Shown here one piece after another: positions 9,152-18,650 of a stretch of DNA of 20,541 nucleotides. A model generated the notes under the pieces. It saw only the letters and a program-made list of their open reading frames with translations. It did no database searches and was not told where the DNA came from. Both the position numbers and the translations under genes were made by a program. Source of the stretch: Lenisia limosa (Eukaryota > Breviatea). The stretch covers positions 1-20,541 of the forward strand of contig LPNZ01010345.1 in the NCBI GenBank assembly GCA_001655205.1, read 5' to 3'. Within the stretch, counting starts at the first letter, position 1. Every line of letters starts with the position of its first letter.

Positions 9152-11124
9152 ATGGACACAATGGTGAGTTATTTACTATTTTGTCACAATATTGTGACCA
9201 TTCATCTTCAATTTACTACAAACAGATATAATATTCCCTTTTTACACAATTACAGGGGATTGAAGAAGGGAAAGACCCCTGTTTCCCTCAAAAGCTTGGT
9301 GAACTCTGTTCCTCGCTACCCCCCAGTGCGCAACAAGAGCTCACTGCAAAGATTAAAGAACTTCAGAATCATTTGCAGAGTATTTCGCCGAAAATACAGC
9401 GTCCCCCGTGCCCGCCTCCTCAATCATCACCACCTTCTTCATACTCCATTCCCCAATCCAGGAAGCGACCAGCATCACCACAAGTCCGGCAAAATCCTTC
9501 CAGAAATGTTCCTCCTTCAAAGACAAGTTCTTTTAATGGAAATTCTGCGTCATTTGCACCGAACAATCCGTTTAATTCAGAACCGAAAGGACCTCAACAA
9601 GTTGAGAATGGAATTTGTGTGACAAGGTTGGGTATGACTCTCCACAAAGATGATCCTGTCTGTAGCTTTTGTGAATTTCATCATTTTAGATTAACAGAAG
9701 AGATTCCTGGTGCCCGTGTAGTCGCCCGAGTCACCGAAATTGACCAGCATGACATGTCATCAGAAGATGAGGCTGACCCCGTCCAAACGATTCCAACGTT
9801 TTCAAAGGAAGAATTCAAGAACTTGGACCTTACTGAAGAAGCTGATGAGTTTTACTACCAGCTTTTGCAAGAAGCTTCTAATCTTTCAACTGAGGTAACC
9901 ATTATTGAAGGAGGATCACATCTTATAACCTAGGCTGAAGATTCCCCTTCAGCTATTCCGCCATCACCAAAGCTCTTCATCAACAGTAATTCAACATTTC
10001 CCGTCTATGCGGACTCTCTTCAAGTTTGAAATATTATCACAAATCCTTATTTGAATTTCAGCCAAATCCTCAACAGGAGAGGGAGAAAATTAAGCCTAGA
10101 GATCTTCAAACTGATGTTGCTCCGACTTTTTCTGGTTGGCTTGATATGATACCATTGCCAATCATTCACATATCAAGAAGTCAGCTCTTCAAAACTACCT
10201 CCTCGACCATTGCTTTTCGATACAAAACATTTTCAGGTTTGTGTGTTTACTTTGATAAAGTTTCATGTGAAATTTGAAATCGCTTTTTTTGGCAAAGTTT
10301 CACCTATTAGGAACTGGATGAATTGAAGATTCAAGAATCACAACGAAGATGCTCTTCACCCTTCCCTTCTCTCAGTCAAATGTCCTCAAAGAATGGTGAC
10401 GACTCATCTTCTCAAGAGTCTATGAGCTCTCCCGATACCCAAATAAATAGGGGTAAGTAGAGGTCCAATTAGGAATAGCATTTCAATTTCAATTCATTAC
10501 AAGAAGAACTTGAAGAAAATGACGCGAGCCCTGCTGTGAGTGAATCACCCGAAACAGACAACAGTTCATTTGAAAATATGTAAGTATAATAGCAATTGTG
10601 ATTGTGTAATACTAATCTTTAATAAGTTTATGACAGAATATCATCGCGATCAAGCTGCCCATCACCTTCATCATCGGCGCTTTCACAAAATATGGAGGAA
10701 GAGTCCTCCCCACAGTCATCGATGAAATCGCAACATTCACAACAGGTTTGAAATTGTGTTAATTTTCAAGCTATTTGCTCCGATAATCTCATCAAATAGG
10801 AAATGAAGCCGAATCCTCTCTTAATGCCAGGTTTGAGAGACTATATCATCATATTGGAAAATCCCGTGACTAGAATAGGATGATTGCTCATAATCTAGGG
10901 TGCCTCACAACGCTTCCCTCTAGCCAACTTATGGAGTGGTGTGAATCCACCCCCGGTGATGTGGTGGATAGCTTTTTAGCTTCAGAAATGATGCTTCTTG
11001 GACATAAATTGATGGTAAGCGTTGGGTGTAAATGATGCTTCTTGGACATAAATTGATAGTAAGTGTTGTTTGTAAATGATGTTCTTTTCAAGTTTTATCC
11101 CTTTAGGCGAAATCCTTCTCCTAG
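9152..11124 (+). CDS. Hypothetical Ser-rich protein with Cys/His cluster
   Basis: I do not recognise this gene. Proposed exons: 9152-9163 (only MDTM), 9256-9894, 9934-10023, 10062-10244, 10311-10452, 10504-10579, 10637-10745, 10800-10830, 10899-11014, 11107-11124, about 471 aa in one frame. The N-terminal part has a short helix-like segment (ELTAKIKELQNHLQSI), then a Pro/Ser-rich basic linker. Next comes CSFCEFHH (Cys140, Cys143, His146, His147), a possible metal-binding cluster, followed by a moderately acidic region (DMSSEDEADP). The C-terminal third is rich in Ser/Gln/Glu, then ends in a more ordered segment (SSQLMEWCESTPGDVVDSF). Introns of 38-39 nt (9895-9933, 10024-10061) are among the shortest here. 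The exon 4 donor (10245, GTTTAC) is the weakest call; other ends are possible. The last donor region is tandemly duplicated. It diverges from NECAP and converges with the orphan gene. Confidence 0.7.
10986..11081 (+). repeat. 44-bp tandem duplication spanning a splice donor
   Basis: Units 10986-11029 and 11030-11073 are near identical (both AAATGATGCTTCTTGGACAT...). A third partial unit, AAATGATG, begins at 11074. Each unit carries the exon end and a GTAAG-type donor (TTGATG|GTAAGC in unit 1, TTGATA|GTAAGT in unit 2). Only the first donor keeps the reading frame; reading on to the second meets a TGA. Confidence 0.9.
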
Positions 11125-11506
11125 CATTAACTCTTCTAACTATGGTAAGATCTTATGAATGTGCTGGCATTTTGGTCGGACTTCAAGTAGTTTTGAGCTG
11201 GGTTTGTATGATACGTCACTAAATGAAGGGTTAAGGACTCAGAATACCACAAACTACTAATAAATCAACTCTCTTAACCTGGAATAATACACACAAATAA
11301 AACATAAACTAGTGATACACTGGGTGACGTGGTGGCCACTGTATTGAGCCATCAACCTTCCATTCCATGATGAATACGCAACCTTGATAGTCAGTTAGGA
11401 CTAATACACATACAACCGCCGGACTTTATGGTCCAATTCAAGAGACTTTACTGCAAAAAAATACTTAAGGATGTAATTAACAAACTATTCTCAGTATCCA
11501 ACTACC
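11125..11506. other. Convergent intergenic region
   Basis: This 382-bp spacer lies between the stops of the Ser-rich gene and the orphan gene. I see no coding exon, tRNA or repeat copy here. It is presumably the two 3' UTRs and terminators. Confidence 0.5.
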
Positions 11507-14500
11507 TCATGTTGCCAGTTCCGGTGGAGGTTGGTAGATGCTTTCAAACGTTTCAGATGGTAATGGTCTCGTCCTATAAAATGAAACTCAGCTGGTAAAG
11601 TATTATTTCACAAAATTCAAATAAAAGATAAAAAAAGACATGTATGACAATAGAATTTGGAAACACAAGTGGAGAGGCCTACCCTGTGAGCTTCCCAAAA
11701 GAGTCACCAAGAGGAGGCATTGTATGTCCTGATTATTAGTTTGAAAATTGAGGTTTTTTTTCATAAATTCGATTTTAAATCAAAGAAATCAAATGAAACT
11801 ATGCTCAACACCATTACAACAAGAAGACTTAAAGATCACCTTCCATGACCATGTGAAAATCCCCCCAAACGTAATAGGAGCGATGTGCGGCCGCGAGCCC
11901 AATTAAGCTTGAGTACTGAGGATTGTGGTGGAGGTGGCATAGGCGGCGGGTGCGGTGCCACCGTATGGCTCTTTGAGAATAAAGAAAGGAACAGTTCAAT
12001 CTATCATAAAGGAGGGTTCGATTAATACTGTGACGGAACAGTAAATCAAGGCTAAATAATTTGGTCGAAGTTTTCCATATTTTCATGGAGCATGATATAT
12101 ATTGTATGTATACATACATTATATTATATGTAGAAATGAGAAATAAAAAACAAGGTTATATCTGGCCGTCACACCATAGAGCATGATAGTTGCATCATAA
12201 ATTCACCCAATATTTATCACATATCAAAGGGGTGGTGGAAGGGCTTCACTTTGGTTCGAAAAGTCCGGTAAACTATCGATAATTTTCGAGGATTTATTGA
12301 GAAATTCAATCTTGTTTCGGACCGAAGTGAAGCCCTAGGTGGGGGAAGGGTGGAAGGGTCCCCGTCTACTTGTACGGTTGAATCAACGAACTGCTTCTGT
12401 GACTTTGTTTTCCAGGATCTTGAGGGAGGGCGCCCCAAGGATTTTGACCTAAAAAGTTACATCACCAAATAACACACACTCCATTAATACATGTTTAATG
12501 TATAATATGATATACATAATATCATATACTATATCGATATGATATAGTATCTAGTAATTATATCATATAATATAAGATTCCTATTTTGGCAGTCTTTTCT
12601 GAAACAAAGAAAAGAAACACCCAACAATCTCATTATGAGTTATCATTCAAACTCATATTGTCTCTTAGCTAAGAAAAGTTTTCTGAGTATTGTGCAACTG
12701 TTGTAATAATTCCATTCCTTGGACCCTCTTACTCATATTGGGGGTGCTCAGTTTTCTCAGGCATTGGAATTGGTACAACTGTTGTTTCGGCTTTTTGACT
12801 AGATGAATTACGAGAAGAGTTGGGGCTTTTGAATGGACTGATAACGCTTGTTGATTCTTCATAAAATAGAGGATTCTGATAACCTCGGCATCAACACAAG
12901 AGGTTAATGAATCTTACACAGATTGCTTATGACGATGGCTTCGAGCAGAGGTGAGGGACTTGGAAACCTGAGGTGGGGGTGAAATCAAAACCAGGGTTGG
13001 AAGATGATGCGTATAGTAAAAACAGACAAATCACAAATCAATGCAAAATTGCCCCTCCAACTTCCGAGGAAGTGTGGTATGCCCTAAACGTAGGTTGTGT
13101 GTGGGGAAGCCTTGCTGGTGAAGCAGGGGGTGATCTGAAGGTCAAAACTGTCTGCTTTTTACAATTGAATCAAAAAACGCGACAGCATCACAATAAACCA
13201 TCAACCTACGTTGGCGTTGGGAGGGTTGTAAGCTGGCCATGAAGTCGATCAATCCAATTGCCCTTGCCCAAGTCTAGTACTTCGACGAGCGGCTCAGAAA
13301 TGCCTAAGAAACGTCATAAATATCTTTTATTGAGTACAATAAAACCCTACAAAAAGATCTTCGCATGCAGAAAAATTACAAGGTCCTATCTTAATGAAAT
13401 AGGTGGACACATGACAACATATAATTACTCACGTTTTTTCTTTTGTGGTTTCTTGGAGTCCTTTGGAGTCTTCTGTGATATCTCGGGAGAGGTTACTTCA
13501 GGAATTGAGGAGGAGATAAAGCCAGGCTGTAAAGACGCTGTGGCTGTAAATGAGGGGAAATTAAGCCAGGGATTAAAGGGTTACCTAGGAAAAGAGGGGG
13601 GACTGGGGAAACAGACGGGCTTGACTTTTCCGGAGGCCTAAAAGTCAATATTCCGCATGTAGTAGGTGACACCTTGTTATTGCTGAAGAAGCTAGATGAA
13701 GGAATGAACCAAAAAACGAAGCTGTGTTCCTCCAACCGTGAATATCCGTCCATATTAGGTGCGGCTAGCAGTGATCCTTGCGATATATAGGCAGCATTGT
13801 TGGATGTGAATGCTGAAAAAGTTAACAAACACTAAGCCAGTTGGAATTTTCAAAGAAAACGGCATTATATGTACAATGTTTTGATATATGATATACGATA
13901 CATATGATATCATACAATATACTATGTATGTAGACCTGTAAAAACACAAGTGTCAGACTATCATTTTCTGTCATTTATCCCATATCCTCTTGCAATAGAG
14001 CCTACCCGAAATAGACTTTCTGCGTGCCGCCATTGGCATTGCGGGGTTCAATCCGGGCGCTCTGCTGATGTAGGAAAGTGACCCTCGGCGATGATGCGTA
14101 TTTGCCGGTAGCGGTGTGGGAGTAAAGGGCTTGGCTCCAAATGGGGAGATGTTGGGGGACCTGTTACATGACTGTGGTTTCCAAGTAGAAGTGATGTTGA
14201 CATATTATATCCAGTAGTGACAAAAAGACGTATCTCTCAAATATCGAAAACAAGCTGTCTTTTACGCCAAGATGGAGGCCCACCCCTTACCTTGTGATAG
14301 ACCTTGAGCGCGAGCGCGAACGCGGGGGGGAAACGGAAGGCGAACGGGTTAACACAGTTTGCGGCGTTTTGGTCTATTTTTGTCAGAAAGAAAGGTAAAG
14401 CCAAGTGGAAAAATGGTAGGGCTTCTACAAAAGACCCAGAGCTTTCCTAATATCTTTGAGTTCAGTAAAGTTGACAACACTTTCTCAAACCTCTGCAAAA

Positions 14501-17113
14501 GGTGGTGCGCTTGTAGGGTGATTGGTCAGAGTCTTGTTTGGGGGATGAATGAAACTGATCATTCGATCGGCCAGGCCTCGGCCCAATAAATGAAGAGGTT
14601 TATGCCGAACAAAGGAGTGAAGAGAAAGCTGTTACATCAGAGAAGAACAATTGTAAACAAAGAAAATAGTATGAATGATAAAAGTAACCTCCTTTTGAAG
14701 GATTTATCTTATATCACGTATCGTACCCACAGTTGGCCCTTGTATTCCCATTCGCTTCAAGACTTCAAGAAAGGCCTATAATAAGGAGATCATTTTTTCA
14801 GATAATGATAGCTATTTATTGGGAGCAAGAAAAAGGATATCTAAAAAAATAGGGATCCCTTTCACAATATCAATCACGAGTATGTTTTGAAAGCAATCTA
14901 CTTATTAGCTTACCTCATCAGTAGCCGCTTCCAAATTTGGAAAGTAGTATTCTCGACACCGTTGGTATATCAAATCCAGCATTGTGGTACCTAAGGCGTT
15001 TAGATTCACAATCCTGCGGGAACACTTCACTTGGCTACCTTCAGAGATTTGCTTGAAAGAAAAAAACTCCACATATGGAAGAAGAGGAGGGATACTACCT
15101 ACATTATTAACCTTTTGACAATCTAAAATTGACTTTAGTCAAGGCTTCACTGTGGTTCAAAAAAAGACTTCTCGATAAATCCTCGAAATCTATCGATATT
15201 TTTACGAGTTTTTTCGAACCGAAGTGAAGGAAAATTGACTTCAGTTCCAAGCAACCAACCAGTTGACAGAGATGACTCAACAATCTGCGTGAAGGACCTT
15301 GCGGTAATTCCAGATGATACGTTGGTATCCGACTCCCAAATTACTTCCCGCGCGTCACTCTGTGGTGGCTCATGATATCGGTGTGATATGGAGAAGGATT
15401 AGATTCTTTATTATTTTGGAAAAGCCCAAGTATTGAATACACATGTTAACAATTGGAGAAAAGACAGAGGCCGAAAATTACTAATCATAATCATGCAAAT
15501 ACACTTTGTCATATACTACACAATGGCCACCCACCGGTTTGATTGCTGTTTTGGCTGCTCTACATACTACCGCTAAAGATCTTGACGTCAAAATCTTCAC
15601 TCTCGGCCGAACAGGAGTTGTCTACGATGTGAGGAAAGGGTTGTCTGATAAAGATTTGCACAATAAAAACAAAAATAGAGGCAAACTGACCCCCCAACCT
15701 TTTTCGCGGGTGATGGTGGAGGTGAAGGTTGCTTGGGAACTGGAGTTCTAAAGAAAAATGAAATATTTCATGAAAAAAAAGAGAATTATTAGGTCGCATA
15801 CTATTGTTGAAAAAGAGGTATTTTGAAATTAAAAAGTCCACTCACTTAGCGATTTTCTTTGTTCTTCTTTTAGCTGGCGACTTTGGTTCTGCGAAGGTAA
15901 GAAGTGCCCAAAAAATAAATAAAAGTGAATATGTCTTTGAACAACCTCAAGCATTTTTTGATGAATTGCTTACCACTCGGAGGTCCTGCTACTTGGGGAA
16001 TTTCACTACTTTTTGTCTAAAGCGTGATTATTGAATATACATTCTCTTTCTAGTGGTGATAGGGCACAAAAAGTTGGTTACACGCGTACAGTCGTTTGCT
16101 GGTTAGATGCTTCTTGACTCGAGGGAGACGGGAGATCAGACTTATCAGTTAGATGATCAGAAATGTAAATGCATGAAACAAGTCAAACTTTGCCCAACCA
16201 TTCATATTTCAATCAGCAGAAACCTCAAGTTACTCAAAATAAATAATCCTTATCAGCACCAGTCGAACTTTGCTGCAAGACAGACACCCCACCTCCAAAG
16301 GTTCCGACTCCCATGGTGAGAAATCAGTGGTCTTCTTTGCAGTCACGGGTGTAGCCTGTATTATCACAGGGAAGTGAAATGACAACAAACCAAAACACGA
16401 GAGATTTAAAATAATTCATCTTATTGTAACATAGGCCGTGAAGCCACGAGTATTTATAAATTTATTAGTTTTAATGCCTCAACCGCTATCCGATTGACAA
16501 GCCTCACCAAGGGAGTTGAAAGGGCCTCGTCAGCCAGGGGTGGGGGAGGAGCGTTTTTCGGTGGAGGACGGGACACACTGGACTGGGCAGTTTGAGGCCC
16601 ATCGTCCTTCGGCTTCGGCTTCTTTGCTTTTGGCCTTGGGGGTAAAACTGTCATATGGAAAAGATGTTTGAAGTTGAAGATGGCAGTAACTGCTTCAAAA
16701 AGCTTACTTTGTTTGCTTCTGGTGATGTTCCTCTGGTGTTGGTTTGGGCTTTTTGGTTGCGGTTTCACTGAGAGTCAAAACGTACTTAAAAGCATCATTG
16801 AAGAGGTGGATCACGTCAGTTTCTCTGAAGTCCAGCTTCTTGGCCATCCTGTCAATCCAAATCAATCTGGTAACTGACGGCTAATTGGAAACGTGACTAT
16901 GTTGCCCTCATCTTGAAGTGGATACTGAAAGAGGGCAAGGTGTTCAGGGAGAGATGGATGGGACTGCGGTTGTTAGCAAACTAGCTCACAGGAACTGCCA
17001 TCAAGTAATACAGACTATTTTGGTATGATATTCGAGTAGAGATAGGGGGGAGAGGTCGTGTGGGAGTTACGACCGATTGCTATTGCTGTCCAAGAATTGC
17101 TCTTCTTCTTCAT
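11507..17113 (-). CDS. Orphan Ser/Pro-rich protein, about 27 exons
   Basis: This long, highly split gene is of unknown function, about 680 aa. Exons in transcript order: 17113-17071 (tentative), a 5-nt exon near 16990 (tentative), 16963-16893, 16848-16786, 16730-16708 (tentative), 16647-16508, 16355-16293, 16140-16090, 16016-15974, 15888-15846, 15747-15699, 15621-15571, 15368-15260, 15038-14914, 14532-14491, 14373-14303, 14160-14006, 13812-13737, 13637-13585, 13543-13433, 13303-13210, 13134-13062, 12967-12920, 12875-12733, 12448-12370, 11970-11871, 11728-11683, 11573-11507. From 16647 to the stop all phases agree. Two segments look ordered: the N-terminal EHLALFQYPLQDEGNIV...DVIHLFNDAF and the central AREVIWESD...LGTTMLDLIYQRCREYYFPN. 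The rest is basic, Pro/Ser-rich and likely disordered, with SPPRSRSRSRSP, RRGSLSY and ARRKSIS (kinase-type RRxS sites) and a proline tract (APHPPPMPPPP). An alternative is two adjacent genes. Two introns contain MITE copies. Confidence 0.65.
12090..12130. repeat. AT-rich dyad tract
   Basis: An intronic tract with near-palindromic GTATGTATACATAC symmetry, flanked by ATATATT/ATATTATAT. It lies in the same orphan-gene intron as MITE copy B. Confidence 0.5.
12239..12337 (+). mobile_element. hAT-like MITE, copy B (99 bp)
   Basis: Terminal inverted repeats AAGGGCTTCACTTTGGTTCG and CGGACCGAAGTGAAGCCCTA enclose the same core as copy A (TTTTCGAGGATTTATTGAGAA). Flanks are GGTGGTGG (12231-12238) and GGTGGGGG (12338-12345), an 8-bp duplication with one mismatch. 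It lies in an intron of the orphan gene, in the same plus-strand orientation as copy A. Confidence 0.82.
12500..12575. repeat. AT-rich palindromic tract
   Basis: Nested dyads are built on ATACTATATCGATATGATAT and ATATCATATAATATAAG. They lie in the orphan-gene intron between exons 12875-12733 and 12448-12370. The tract may form a hairpin in the pre-mRNA. Confidence 0.55.
13875..13925. repeat. AT-rich palindromic tract
   Basis: A TGATATATGATATACGATA / CATATGATATCATAC repeat in the orphan-gene intron between exons 14160-14006 and 13812-13737, similar in composition to the tract at 12500-12575. Confidence 0.5.
15136..15233 (-). mobile_element. hAT-like MITE, copy C
   Basis: The reverse complement matches copies A and B (TTCACTTCGGTTCGAAAAAA, then TTTCGAGGATTTATCGAGAA), so this insertion is in the opposite orientation. 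The direct repeat AAAATTGACTT flanks it (15125-15135 and 15231-15241); its last eight bases, ATTGACTT, fit an 8-bp target duplication. The right terminus has diverged (GTGAAGGAAA rather than a full inverted repeat). It lies in an orphan-gene intron. Confidence 0.75.
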
Positions 17114-17635
17114 GCAGCGTGCAGGTATCAAACAAGCTTAAATTATTATTTATCAGTTGTATTAGAATGAATTGATATCTACTTTTTTTTTTGCCTTCCC
17201 CCTTTTTATTCCCGGTTCTCAGTCATCACCCCTCCTTCACTCTTTACAGTCTTCCCTCCACAGTCCCTCAAAGTGCTCCAAATAGCCCCATCCCCAATGA
17301 GAGATAAAATAATGTGCATTATGATAAATAATTAATTAGAGCGGAAATCACACGTCACATCAAGCAGGTTTCTGAAAAATTAGAAAAGAAAATATTTTTA
17401 GTTCTGAAGCTAAAAGAAGGTGTCAGGACCAACCCAAAAAGGGGGATTAGTTAAAATCGTTAGCATGTGATCCACTTAACGTGTGAAAAACTCACCCCAA
17501 AAAGCTTTACACTTGCCTCATTCCAAATGCCTAAGAGCATCATTCACCATATTTATTCTTCTGAATCCATTCCCTCTTACATTATAAGCTTGAAGACAAT
17601 GGGGCAAAATGCGCTCACAGCGTAATAGATGAATA
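17114..17635 (-). other. Leader region between orphan gene and snoRNA-like array
   Basis: No coding exon is supported here. On the minus strand there is a plausible further intron at 17495-17372 (donor GTGAGT, branch CTAAT, acceptor TTTTTCAG). It contains CCTGACACC at 17428-17420, which recalls the CTGACACC of the snoRNA-like copies, but no good C box accompanies it. The stretch could be the 5' leader of the orphan gene or the 3' part of a separate non-coding host transcript. Confidence 0.4.
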
Positions 17636-17687
17636 CTACATAAGTTAGATCTAAACAACAAATCTAACAGGGGAAAGAAAAAAAAGG

Positions 17688-17773
17688 TTGATTCAGGATT
17701 ATGGATAAGTTGTATTCACCGCAACTGTTGTGCTCCGATAAGAGGTGTCAGATTTCCAAATCATCATTTTCAA
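17688..17773 (-). ncRNA. C/D-box snoRNA-like element, copy 1
   Basis: Read on the minus strand: a terminal stem half TTGA, box C ATGATGA (17767-17761), nine bases, box D' CTGA (17751-17748), a hairpin region closed by CACC...GGTG, a C'-like GTGAATA, a spacer of about 15 nt that would be the guide (ACTTATCCATAATC), box D CTGA (17696-17693), and the other stem half TCAA. The stem ends coincide with the edges of the 87-bp block shared with copy 2. I could not match the guide to a target by eye. The family identity is unknown. Confidence 0.5.
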
Positions 17774-17938
17774 ACGAAAAAGAATAGGGAGGGGGTCTTC
17801 AATCTTGGTCATAACTAACCATTGTTAGACAAGAAAGAGGTAGAGTATGGAGAACAGAGTTTCACTCATTGAGGCATGGCTTCAGTTCACTGAACGATTA
17901 GATTTGTAAGAAAAGAGAGTAGGCGAAAAAATGAAGCG

Positions 17939-18024
17939 TTGATTCAGGATTATGGATAAGTTGTATTCACCGCAACTGTTGTGCTCCGATAAGAGGTGTC
18001 AGATTTCCAAATCATCATTTTCAA
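17939..18024 (-). ncRNA. C/D-box snoRNA-like element, copy 2
   Basis: This is identical to copy 1 over the 87-bp block (17938-18024 against 17687-17773), 251 bp away, while flanking intron sequence differs. Box C ATGATGA is at 18018-18012 and box D CTGA at 17947-17944. A block identical up to the terminal stem and diverged outside suggests recent duplication or gene conversion of a functional RNA unit. Confidence 0.5.
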
Positions 18025-18172
18025 TAAACATGGAGAAAAGACTAAGATCCATACCTGAACTTAAAAAGGGTACCAAGTAACAGGTGCCTAAGAAGACTCA
18101 ACTGCTGCCTGAAAGAGTGAGAGGTGGATACTGGTTCGCCACGTGACAAATTGAAAAAGTAGGATAATGTAT

Positions 18173-18253
18173 CCTCAGATTTAAGGAATATGTATTCACC
18201 GTGAATGAATCACTCTGATAAGAGGTGTCAGAATTTCCAAATCTTCATTGGCA
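18173..18253 (-). ncRNA. C/D-box snoRNA-like element, copy 3 (diverged)
   Basis: Minus-strand order is box C-like ATGAAGA (18249-18243), TTTGGAAATT, box D' CTGA, CACCTCTTATC, a hairpin, GGTGAATACA, a different guide-like spacer (TATTCCTTAAAT), and box D CTGA (18178-18175). The D'-proximal and C'-proximal parts are conserved with copies 1 and 2. The hairpin arms differ but still pair (GTGA/TCAC here, GCA/TGC in the others). The D-guide differs, so the target would differ too. Confidence 0.42.
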
Positions 18254-18280
18254 TACAATTGGTCAACCACCCCAAAATAC

Positions 18281-18650
18281 CTTTCAATCTTCTAGGACAC
18301 GAAAGGGTGCAACATATAGTTTTCATTTTGAAGAAAACAAGTTAAAGAATAGGAATTAAAGGAAAACGAGTTTAAATGTAAATGGATGACCAGTTCAGTT
18401 CATTCAACAATTAATTGAAACCTACTCCATGAATACCACAATGGACCTTGATACTGTATGTATTTGCACTTTGTAATATTCTTTAAGCAAGGCATCATGG
18501 TCTAACTTGACTGTACAAACGAAAAATCTCTAATTTATAAATACACGAATTTAGAAATGATCAGGATTGAACTGAACTGTTGTCACCTAATTTTCCTTTC
18601 ACCAATTTTTTCGTTTTAACAGCCGCCCAAACTTTCTTGAGTTCATCAAA
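18281..18650. promoter_or_regulatory. Upstream region of cofilin and of the minus-strand array
   Basis: This 370-bp interval precedes the cofilin ATG on the plus strand and the snoRNA-like introns on the minus strand. It is AT-rich with no coding exon. It should contain the cofilin promoter and 5' UTR (pyrimidine-rich TTTTCCTTTCACC near 18590) and, if the host transcript is real, its promoter. No specific box is assigned. Confidence 0.4.

Larger units (their letters stand above)
17636..18280 (-). ncRNA. Putative non-coding snoRNA host gene (part)
   Basis: On the minus strand the three snoRNA-like copies each sit between a GT donor and a pyrimidine-rich or branch-point-bearing AG. The introns are about 18280-18109 (donor GTATTT, acceptor CTCTTTCAG), 18054-17890 (donor GTATGG, branch CTAAT, acceptor GTTCAG) and 17819-17636 (donor GTTAGT, branch CTAAC, acceptor ATGTAG; 17664 is an alternative). 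Exons between them would be 18108-18055 (54 nt) and 17889-17820 (70 nt). The 70-nt exon has a stop in every phase, so a protein-coding host is unlikely. Box D lies about 54-66 nt upstream of the proposed acceptors, a spacing usual for intron-encoded C/D snoRNAs. The 5' end would lie upstream towards the cofilin promoter. The array may instead be spli­ced 5' leader of the downstream orphan gene. The inference is structural; transcription is not shown. Confidence 0.45.

Noticed and set aside
9373-9933. Independent single-exon gene starting at ATG 9373
   Set aside because: The frame is open upstream to an acceptor at 9255, and the 9934 exon continues it in phase, so this is part of the larger spliced gene.
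11310-11380. tRNA-like fold near GGGTGACGTGGTGGCCACTG
   Set aside because: No T-loop GTTCGAAT-type box or acceptor stem on either strand.
16454-16768. Stand-alone 104-aa minus-strand ORF
   Set aside because: Its useful part (16508-16647) is bounded by good splice sites and joins neighbouring exons in phase; the rest is intron.
17702-17796. Plus-strand ORFs beginning MDKLYSPQLLCSDKR, identical in copies 1 and 2
   Set aside because: The related third copy has a stop after MYSP and the conserved bases follow RNA boxes rather than codons, so the repeat is better explained as a minus-strand RNA.
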